This document shows, in pieces, positions 28,904 through 33,122 of a DNA stretch of 33,122 nucleotides. The DNA lies in the IMG/VR virus record IMGVR_UViG_3300035670_000818, positions 1 through 33,122 of that record; one strand, written 5' to 3'. Within the stretch, counting starts at the first letter, position 1, and each line of letters begins with the position of its first letter. The DNA comes from a virus. The notes under the pieces are model-generated. The model had not been told where the DNA came from and searched no databases. It saw nothing but the letters and a program-made list of their open reading frames with translations. The translations under genes were made by a program, and so were the position numbers.

Positions 28904-29245
28904 GTGAGCGTCACCGAACTGTTGACGGAAATGAGGGACCGGCTCAACCAGGCTGACGGCGGTGCGCTGTCGTCGGCCCTGCTGCGCGTTGACGAGGCGT
29001 GGAAGTTGGGCGTGCTGGTGACCGAGGTTGAACGGCTGCGCGACATGGAGGCCATGCCCACAGGCAGCCGCGTGCGCGTGAGCGCCGAGTGCCTTGTGAG
29101 CAAAGCCCGCATCAACAAGGACGCCGTTGGCACCGTCGTTGAGTACGCCAAGACCACGGCCCTTGTGGGCTTCGACGGCCAGGGCGATGACCCGGCCTGC
29201 TGCGCGTGGGTGCCCGTCCACATGCTGCGCAAGGTGGCCGCATGA
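28904..29245 (+). CDS. hypothetical protein with SH3-like C-terminus, 113 aa
   Basis: GTG 28904 lies directly after the RuvC-like stop and has GGAGG about 12 bases upstream. Residues 1-50 are helical (VTELLTEMRDRLNQAD, then VTEVERLRDME). Residues 52-110 look like a small barrel (GSRVRVSAECLVSKARINKDAVGTVVEYAKTTALVGFDG), similar to proteins that hold DNA or regulate binding partners. No family name is given. It is coupled to the next gene by ATGA. Confidence 0.65.
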   Translation: MSVTELLTEMRDRLNQADGGALSSALLRVDEAWKLGVLVTEVERLRDMEAMPTGSRVRVSAECLVSKARINKDAVGTVVEYAKTTALVGFDGQGDDPACCAWVPVHMLRKVAA

Positions 29246-29433
29246 GCGGCGTGGTGAAGGTGACCACGCGCACCCCCGTTGACCTGACCATCCTGCGGGA
29301 CAAGGTGGCCCGTGGCGAGCGTGTCACGCAAGCCGAGTGCCTACGGATGCAGGAACTTGAGCGATGGCTTGGTTGGCGCATCGGCCAGGAGTTGAACGAG
29401 GTGCCCACAGACGACCACTTCCCGATGCCGTGA
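29242..29433 (+). CDS. hypothetical protein, 63 aa
   Basis: ATG 29242 overlaps the previous stop; GTGA at the 3' end couples it to the replication protein. It is a short helical protein (LTILRDKVARGERVTQAECLRMQELERWLGW) with an acidic tail. I do not recognise it. Its position directly in front of the initiator suggests a replication-related role, such as a loader partner, but that is only context. Confidence 0.65.
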   Translation: MSGVVKVTTRTPVDLTILRDKVARGERVTQAECLRMQELERWLGWRIGQELNEVPTDDHFPMP

Positions 29434-30197
29434 AGTGGCTTAGGTGGGATGCCAACGCCAGCAGCAACCCCAAGTTGCTGAGCGTCCGGGCTGACGGCAT
29501 GTTCCTGTACCTGCGGGGCCTTGAGTATTGCGCCGCGCATGAGACTGACGGCCTCATTCCCCGCGAGGTGGTGCCGTCATTGGTGGCTGACTTCTCCACA
29601 ATCGGCCTGTGGATAACTCAGCCCAAGCGTGCGCAAGTGTCCGCCAAGTGTCCGCCAAGTGTCCCAGGTGTCACGGGACAGTCACGCGTGACACAGCGTG
29701 ACATGGTTGACGATGCAAGCAATGATGACGACACCGGGGAACTCTCCAAGCAGGCCCACGACCGTCGCCGCAGGCGGCTGGTGCAACGCCTGGTTGACGC
29801 CGGGCTATGGCACGAAACCCCGCACGGCTACGAGGTAAACGACTACCTCCAATACCAGCCTGAGCGCACCGAGATTGCCGAGCGCGACGAGCGCCGCAAG
29901 GCCAAGGCCCGCGAGCGCAAGCGCCGCCAACGGGCAAACCAAAGTGTCCGCGAAGTGTCCGCCAAGTGTCCAAATGTCACGCATGTCACGCCTTATACAA
30001 AACGGGGTTACTCCTTACGGAGTAACCCCCAAGTAGGGCGTGACGCGAACAGCGGCGGCACCCCCGCCCTTGAGGGGGCGGGTGCGCCTGTCGCGCCGAT
30101 GGACGAAACACCAACTGCTGATGTGGGTGCGGTCATTGACGAGCATGGGCCACAGGCAATCATCAAGCGCCTGGCCGACGCGAAGCGCATGACGTGA
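29430..30197 (+). CDS. replication initiator-like winged-helix protein containing the origin
   Basis: GTG 29430 gives a 255-aa protein. The N-terminus (KWLRWDANASSNPKLLSV, then LYLRGLEYCAAHETDGLIPREVV) and LVQRLVDAGLWHETPHGYEVNDYLQYQPER (about 117-146) are the two halves of the winged-helix domain of actinophage replication proteins. A basic RKAKARERKRRQRAN helix follows. A Ser/Asp-rich insertion of about 55 residues splits the domain. Two GTGTCCG repeat clusters, a dyad and an 11-bp hairpin lie inside the gene, as in lambda O. Both clusters encode VSAKCP in the same frame. The protein probably binds those repeats and recruits a host helicase; no helicase is encoded here. Confidence 0.68.
   Translation: MKWLRWDANASSNPKLLSVRADGMFLYLRGLEYCAAHETDGLIPREVVPSLVADFSTIGLWITQPKRAQVSAKCPPSVPGVTGQSRVTQRDMVDDASNDDDTGELSKQAHDRRRRRLVQRLVDAGLWHETPHGYEVNDYLQYQPERTEIAERDERRKAKARERKRRQRANQSVREVSAKCPNVTHVTPYTKRGYSLRSNPQVGRDANSGGTPALEGAGAPVAPMDETPTADVGAVIDEHGPQAIIKRLADAKRMT
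29637..29694 (+). repeat. iteron cluster I with inverted repeats
   Basis: GTGTCCG, GTGTCCG and GTGTCCC start at 29637, 29648 and 29659 (11-bp period), followed by GTGTCAC at 29668. That last copy is the left arm of GTGTCACG (29668-29675) paired with CGTGACAC (29687-29694). The perfect palindrome GTCACGCGTGAC occupies 29681-29692. The cluster is in the insertion that splits the initiator's winged-helix domain. Confidence 0.72.
29944..29989 (+). repeat. iteron cluster II
   Basis: GTGTCCG, GTGTCCG and GTGTCCA start at 29944, 29955 and 29966 (11-bp period), followed by ATGTCAC at 29974 and 29983. The order (three 11-bp units, then TGTCAC units) repeats cluster I 307 bp away. It is followed by the AT-richer CCTTATACAAAAC and the hairpin at 30004. 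Confidence 0.72.
30004..30029 (+). repeat. 11-bp perfect hairpin beside iteron cluster II
   Basis: GGGGTTACTCC (30004-30014) pairs with GGAGTAACCCC (30019-30029) around a TTAC loop. It lies inside the initiator coding region, so it is unlikely to be a terminator for that gene. Next to iterons and an AT-rich stretch it fits an origin structural element or a single-strand priming hairpin. Confidence 0.65.
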
Positions 30198-30205
30198 GTT
30201 GGCAC

Positions 30206-30244
30206 TTGCGCTGTCCGTGGGGTGGTGTATAGTCCCCTCCATCA
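30206..30244 (+). promoter_or_regulatory. promoter-leader module P4
   Basis: TTGCGC (30206-30211), a 16-bp spacer and TATAGT (30228-30233) form a good promoter, followed by CCCCTCCATCA and the leader GGCACGGAGGCC before ATG 30275. A minimal ATG-ACA-TGA frame at 30270 overlaps that start, as at 23663. Confidence 0.75.
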
Positions 30245-30274
30245 CAGCAACGTCAAGGCACGGAGGCCAATGAC

Positions 30275-30610
30275 ATGAGCATGACCATCAAGATGCCCGG
30301 CAAGTTCCGCGATTGGATGAGCGGCACCGGGATAGCGCAGGGGCAGGTTGACGACGACCAGGCGAGCCGTCACTTGGCGGACGCGTGGCAGCGGGTCACT
30401 TGGACGCGAGCAGGGCGCGGCGTATCCGGTGTCATCGTTCTTGACGACCGCGCTGCGGTCGCGGTGCTGGCCGAGTACGCCGATGCGGGCGTTGCGCAGA
30501 ACGCGGACGGAACAGGCTGCCCGGCTGAGGCACGAGCCAGCGCACAGGTGTTGAAGCGTTGCCAAGTGGCGCTTGAGGAGAGCGCCGAGCGCGAGGCGGT
30601 GGCGGCATGA
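30275..30610 (+). CDS. hypothetical protein, 111 aa
   Basis: This is the first gene after promoter P4. It starts MSMTIKMPGKFRDWMSGTGIA; the middle has QASRHLADAWQRVTWTRAGRGVSGVIVLDDRAAVAVLAEYADAG, split here by no clear motif, and a helical C-terminus rich in Glu and Ala. An alternating beta/helix pattern is visible. I do not recognise a family. It heads a run of five overlapping small genes to 31533. Confidence 0.7.
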   Translation: MSMTIKMPGKFRDWMSGTGIAQGQVDDDQASRHLADAWQRVTWTRAGRGVSGVIVLDDRAAVAVLAEYADAGVAQNADGTGCPAEARASAQVLKRCQVALEESAEREAVAA

Positions 30611-31005
30611 TTCGCCAGGACGGCATTGAGGTTGGCGAGTGGTACAGGGGGCGTGAGTTCGCCTACACCACCAACGCTGACGGCGACTACAGCGCCCGCC
30701 CCGTTGACGAGTGGCTTGAGGCTACCTACCCGGAGCGCACGCGTAACGCGCTTGCACATGTGCGTGTCGTGGTCCGCGAGAGCGGTAGCAGCAGCCGCAA
30801 GTATTGGCTTGCCCGCTGCGGCAGGCATGAGGGCCACGGCGAGACTCGCAACGCCGCCGTGTACATGGCATACGCCGAGTACGTCAGGCGCACCATGCGG
30901 ACGCGGGTGCTGCCGCTTGAGTATTCCAACGGCACGCTGACGTGGCCTGACGAGACTTGGCAGGAGCGCCACGCCCGCCAGCAGCGCGAGGAGGTCACGG
31001 CATGA
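30607..31005 (+). CDS. hypothetical protein, 132 aa
   Basis: ATG 30607 overlaps the preceding stop. The protein is mixed alpha/beta (IEVGEWYRGREFAYTTNADGD, then HVRVVVRESGSSSRKYWLARCGRHEGHGETRN), ending with a charged helix (TWQERHARQQREEV). One His/Cys group (CGRHEGHGE) could bind metal but is not a standard motif. The function is unknown. The gene is part of the P4 operon. Confidence 0.7.
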   Translation: MIRQDGIEVGEWYRGREFAYTTNADGDYSARPVDEWLEATYPERTRNALAHVRVVVRESGSSSRKYWLARCGRHEGHGETRNAAVYMAYAEYVRRTMRTRVLPLEYSNGTLTWPDETWQERHARQQREEVTA

Positions 31006-31106
31006 GCGAGCGCAACCGTTCCCTGTTCTGGCAGGCGGTCGGCAAGGCCGGGGCTGCGGAGTGCCCCCGCCTTGCCGGGTGCTACCTCAAGGCGGTGAAG
31101 GCATGA
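31002..31106 (+). CDS. very small protein, 34 aa
   Basis: ATG 31002 overlaps the previous TGA and its own TGA overlaps the next ATG, the exact coupling used by its neighbours, which is the main reason to believe it is a gene. It encodes a helical basic peptide (RNRSLFWQAVGKAG) with two Cys (CPRLAGC). GAGGAGG lies 9 bases upstream. It is shorter than usual gene-calling limits. Confidence 0.5.
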   Translation: MSERNRSLFWQAVGKAGAAECPRLAGCYLKAVKA

Positions 31107-31357
31107 GCATCATGGACGATGCCAACGAGGTCGTTGACAACCTCATCCTTGCCAGGGCCGCGCTTGAGCGCATGAGGGATGACGTACACCACGGCACCGA
31201 TGAGTGCGGCCCCGCGTGCGCGGACTATCACGACGCGATGCGGGCGGTGTCGCACGCGGCTGAGGCGGTCGGGCTTCCGGTGCGTGAGTTGGTGCGCGAA
31301 GCGCGGATACTCAACGGCGTCCCGTTCCCACTCCTCCCGAGCGCGGGACGGCGATGA
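31103..31357 (+). CDS. hypothetical helical protein, 84 aa
   Basis: ATG 31103 is chosen from the overlap with the 34-aa gene; a longer frame from 31061 adds nothing recognisable. It is mostly helical (ANEVVDNLILARAALERMRDD, then CADYHDAMRAVSHAAEAVG), with His, Cys and Asp in the loop (HHGTDECGPAC) that could hold a metal. It is coupled to the next gene. I do not recognise a family. Confidence 0.65.
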   Translation: MSIMDDANEVVDNLILARAALERMRDDVHHGTDECGPACADYHDAMRAVSHAAEAVGLPVRELVREARILNGVPFPLLPSAGRR

Positions 31358-31533
31358 TGGACCGTGAGAGCGTCATGCTCAGCATTGAGCGCCAGCAGCG
31401 TAGGTGGGAGAAGGACGACGCCGAGCGGCGCAGGGTCGCTGACCAGCAGTACAGCAAGGGCGTGCCCAAGCGTGTGATTGCTGACCTGTTCCGCCAGGCG
31501 GCGAAGCGTCACAAGAACTTGCGCGACGCCTAG
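31354..31533 (+). CDS. small basic helical protein, 59 aa
   Basis: ATG 31354 overlaps the previous stop (TGA at 31355-31357). The 59-aa product is a long charged helix (SVMLSIERQQRRWEKDDAERRRVADQQ) and a second helix (KRVIADLFRQAAKRHKN), suggestive of a dimeric DNA- or RNA-binding protein. The TTGCGC -35 box of promoter P5 is formed by its Leu-Arg codons near the C-terminus. Confidence 0.6.
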   Translation: MMDRESVMLSIERQQRRWEKDDAERRRVADQQYSKGVPKRVIADLFRQAAKRHKNLRDA

Positions 31534-31558
31534 CGCATCTGTATAGTCACTTCCATCA
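31519..31558 (+). promoter_or_regulatory. promoter-leader module P5
   Basis: TTGCGC (31519-31524), a 17-bp spacer and TATAGT (31542-31547), then CACTTCCATCA and leader words CCACGGAGGGC before ATG 31590. It is the best promoter in the window by spacing and match to the other copies. Confidence 0.8.
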
Positions 31559-31589
31559 CGTCAACGAGTCAGCCACGGAGGGCAGACCA

Positions 31590-31892
31590 ATGAGCAGGGA
31601 AGCAGACAGCATGGAACTCGGACAGGACACCTACGCACGCGGCGCATACGCACGGCTTGTGCTGCGCGGCGATGATGGCAAGCGCATCACCAGGTACGTC
31701 AAGGTTGCCCGCGAGTCGGCGGACGGGCTGTGCATCGGTGAGCGCGTGACCAAGGACGGCAACAGGTGGGAACGCGAGACTTCCACGGCGGTACAGGTCG
31801 GCGTTGTCGCATGGATGGCGTCTGACGTCATCAAGCGCACCGACCTGCGGCTGTCAATGCGGTACGCAACGCTTGTGGAGGTGTCGGCATGA
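31590..31892 (+). CDS. hypothetical protein, 100 aa
   Basis: First gene after P5. It is largely beta by appearance (ARGAYARLVLRGDDGKRITRYVKVARES, then DGLCIGERVTKDGNRWERE), with a C-terminal segment MRYATLVEVSA. It could be a small OB- or SH3-like protein. No family is recognised. It is coupled to the 72-aa gene by ATGA. Confidence 0.68.
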   Translation: MSREADSMELGQDTYARGAYARLVLRGDDGKRITRYVKVARESADGLCIGERVTKDGNRWERETSTAVQVGVVAWMASDVIKRTDLRLSMRYATLVEVSA

Positions 31893-32107
31893 ACCCCCGA
31901 CGCACGGCATGGCACACATGCAGCGATGGCACCAAGGTCATGTTGTTCGTGCAGCGTGTGGACTACTCGCCAATGAACAGGTGGGAGGCCGAACCTGTCA
32001 GGGGCAATGACGAGCCGTATGCGTCACGCGCTCGGCGCACGGGACGTACTCGGGAGGACGCGCTTGAGGCAGCAGCCGAGGCGTGGCTTGAGTTGGTCAA
32101 CGCATGA
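31889..32107 (+). CDS. hypothetical protein, 72 aa
   Basis: ATG 31889 overlaps the previous stop. An N-terminal beta region (AWHTCSDGTKVMLFVQRVDYS) is followed by RARRTGRTREDALEAAAEAWLELV, a helix typical of small double-stranded RNA-binding-like or DUF folds. Nothing allows a function call. Its stop overlaps the next ATG. Confidence 0.65.
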   Translation: MNPRRTAWHTCSDGTKVMLFVQRVDYSPMNRWEAEPVRGNDEPYASRARRTGRTREDALEAAAEAWLELVNA

Positions 32108-32331
32108 GCGCGTGCCCGGTGTGCAGCGAGGCAGCCAGGTACGCGGGCAAGTCGGATGAGTGCAGGCGTGCTGATGAGGTCATGGCCGCGTTTGAGGCGT
32201 TGCCTGACACGCTTGAAAAGGCAGCCATGCGCGACATGGTTGAGGACTTGGTGAGCATGGTGAAGCACGCTGATGAGGATGCGCTACGCGGGTGGCTGGC
32301 ATCCGACATGACCATTGACGACGACGACTGA
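32104..32331 (+). CDS. small acidic protein with an N-terminal CxxC, 75 aa
   Basis: Begins MSACPVCSEAARYAGKSDEC, giving a Cys pair and a third Cys that might bind metal. The rest is strongly acidic and helical (ALPDTLEKAAMRDMVEDLVSMV) and ends in Asp residues. High acidity in a phage early protein is compatible with DNA mimicry or with binding a host enzyme; this is speculative. Confidence 0.62.
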   Translation: MSACPVCSEAARYAGKSDECRRADEVMAAFEALPDTLEKAAMRDMVEDLVSMVKHADEDALRGWLASDMTIDDDD

Positions 32332-32341
32332 GGTGGTGGGT

Positions 32342-32545
32342 ATGGCAGCAGCACAGAACAGGCGCACGGTGCGTGCGCTGGTCAAGGCGGACGCGGACTA
32401 CCGCAAGGCGCGAGCCAGGCGGCGGACGTTGATGCTTGACGCCGTGAACGATGGTGCGCCGGTCAGCGACGTTGCCAAGGCGGCGAACGTCACCCGCGAT
32501 GCGGTGTACAAGTTGGTGCAGGCAAGCAGGCGTGAGGGTCGCTAG
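32342..32545 (+). CDS. small HTH DNA-binding protein, 67 aa
   Basis: ATG 32342 follows GAGGTGGTGGG. A basic N-terminal helix (KADADYRKARARRRTLML) precedes a helix-turn-helix (VSDVAKAANVTRDAVYKLVQASR, about residues 40-62), similar to resolvase-type or sigma-like HTH units. It may regulate the early promoters or help packaging. It is the last gene of the P5 operon; a strong hairpin follows at 32610. Confidence 0.68.
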   Translation: MAAAQNRRTVRALVKADADYRKARARRRTLMLDAVNDGAPVSDVAKAANVTRDAVYKLVQASRREGR

Positions 32546-32609
32546 TGTTGCCCTGCCCGCACGCACATACCGCGTGCCGTGGCCGGTCATACCTCCGTGC
32601 GACCGAAGG

Positions 32610-32641
32610 CAGCCCCGGGGTCATGGTGCGCCCCGGGGCTG
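32610..32641 (+). terminator. 11-bp hairpin at the end of the early operon
   Basis: CAGCCCCGGGG (32610-32620) pairs perfectly with CCCCGGGGCTG (32631-32641) around a 10-base loop, followed by TCGTCATTG. It shares the GCCCCGGGG core with the hairpins at 21930 and 22765. It separates the early operon from the HNH gene. The rest of 32546-32669 holds no gene. Confidence 0.72.
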
Positions 32642-32657
32642 TCGTCATTGCGTGGGC

Positions 32658-32669
32658 TACGCTGCCAGC
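32658..32669 (+). promoter_or_regulatory. leaderless-type promoter for the HNH gene
   Basis: -10-like TACGCT (32658-32663) is followed by GCCAGC and then by ATG 32670, exactly where transcription should start. The same words and order occur before the glycosyltransferase-like gene at 3952. There is no visible ribosome binding site, which fits leaderless translation, common in actinobacteria. Confidence 0.5.
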
Positions 32670-33122
32670 ATGAGCGTGCTGTCCACCATCTGCCTTGACT
32701 GCGGTGACCTGGTTGGTGCCGCCCGTGATGGTCGCTGTGCGCGGTGCTGGCCGGTGTGGAATGAACACAGGCGCAGGCGTCGTGCCGAGTACGAGCGCAG
32801 GCATGTGCGCACGCGAAGCCCCGAGGGGCAGCGCACCAGGGATGCACACCGGGCCATCATCAACACCGTGCGGTGGCAGCGCATCGCCAAGCAGGTGAAG
32901 CGCCGCGATGGGTTCGCGTGTACCGAGTGCGGTGCGACGGCTGACCTGACGGTGCATCACGTCAACCCGGCCCGCTTCGCTGAGAACCCCTACGACGCCG
33001 ACAACTGCGTCACCCTATGCCGTAGGTGTCATGGACGCGCTGAGGCCCGTACACGGCGTGTGAGAGCGTCACAGGGCGTGTTGCACAGGGGGGGGGCATC
33101 AAGCACGCAAGGGGGGCTAGAC
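32670..33122 (+). CDS. HNH endonuclease, runs off the window
   Basis: The ATG-started frame is open to the last base (151 codons). An N-terminal zinc knuckle (CLDCG, then CARCW, residues 8-27) is followed by a basic helix and an HNH domain: CTECG (84-88), LTVHHVNP (His96/His97), Asn112, and CRRCHGR (117-123) with the final His121. HNH enzymes next to terminases are needed for cos cleavage in several HK97-like phages. If the window ends are joined, the frame stops at 67-69. A run of nine G near 33088-33096 lies after the domain; one G fewer would give a stop at 33118-33120, so the true end is uncertain. Confidence 0.88.
   Translation, partial: MSVLSTICLDCGDLVGAARDGRCARCWPVWNEHRRRRRAEYERRHVRTRSPEGQRTRDAHRAIINTVRWQRIAKQVKRRDGFACTECGATADLTVHHVNPARFAENPYDADNCVTLCRRCHGRAEARTRRVRASQGVLHRGGASSTQGGLD

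Noticed and set aside
29637-29989. CRISPR-like array from spaced repeats
   Set aside because: The units are 7 bases with an 11-bp period and no unique spacers; they behave as protein-binding iterons.
30004-30029. intrinsic terminator at the 11-bp hairpin
   Set aside because: It lies inside an open coding frame, has no T tract after it, and sits next to iterons, so an origin element is more likely.
32648-32663. TTGCGT as the -35 box of the HNH promoter
   Set aside because: It is only four bases from the -10-like TACGCT, far too close for a sigma-70-type promoter.

Overview
The window looks like all, or nearly all, of the genome of a temperate long-tailed (siphovirus-type) phage of a high-GC Gram-positive host, most likely an actinobacterium. 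G+C is roughly 63-65 % by eye and genes are packed with ATGA or GTGA overlaps. The protein set fits: P27-type small terminase, HK97-type portal, protease and capsid, a tape measure, a phiC31 Gp3-like protein, a tyrosine integrase and an Rpf-like protein. No bacterial housekeeping genes are present. An HNH gene runs off the right end and the terminase starts just inside the left end. If the ends are joined, that HNH frame closes at base 69, so the window may be a linearised circular map or a cos-ended genome.

Layout. 1-2.7 kb: packaging genes, with a small zinc-ribbon gene and an ssb gene set between the terminase subunits. 2.7-5.4 kb: an inserted sugar-related cassette (Gfo/Idh/MocA-type oxidoreductase, a 97-aa unknown, two glycosyltransferase-like proteins). 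5.4-19.3 kb: portal, maturation protease, major capsid, a strong terminator, head-tail and tail genes including a tail-chaperone frameshift at CCCTTTG, an 1266-aa tape measure, and a compact tail tip with two paralogous tip proteins. 19.3-21.9 kb: lysis genes and a metallophosphoesterase. 21.96-23.5 kb: a leftward block with two small proteins, a tRNA-Leu(CAA) and a SprT-like metalloprotease. 23.5-25.8 kb: a rightward block with a small membrane protein, a PD-(D/E)XK nuclease, a Gp3-like protein and an excisionase-type HTH. 25.6-26.8 kb: the leftward integrase. 26.8-27.1 kb: attP, whose core copies the 3' half of a tRNA-Val(GAC). 27.1-32.5 kb: rightward early genes, mostly small, with a RuvC-like resolvase and a replication initiator that carries an iteron-type origin inside its coding sequence. 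32.67 kb to the end: the HNH endonuclease.

The strongest unexpected signal is genome-wide. Reading the whole + strand by eye I found no GATC and no AGCT, where roughly a hundred of each would be expected from base composition. TCGA is strongly depleted and restricted to two flank types. Codon choice bends around this: Leu is TTG after codons ending in AG, Glu is GAA before CTN, Ile is ATT after G-ending codons, and Val/Leu/Ile end in T before GAN. The phage carries a tRNA reading UUG, the codon this avoidance forces. No DNA methyltransferase is visible, so the simplest reading is passive escape from restriction by deleting the sites.

Other linked signals are a promoter-leader module repeated on both strands in front of early or accessory genes; GTGTCCG repeats with an exact 11-bp period found both beside attP and in the putative origin; and two leaderless-type promoters, each placed after a hairpin.
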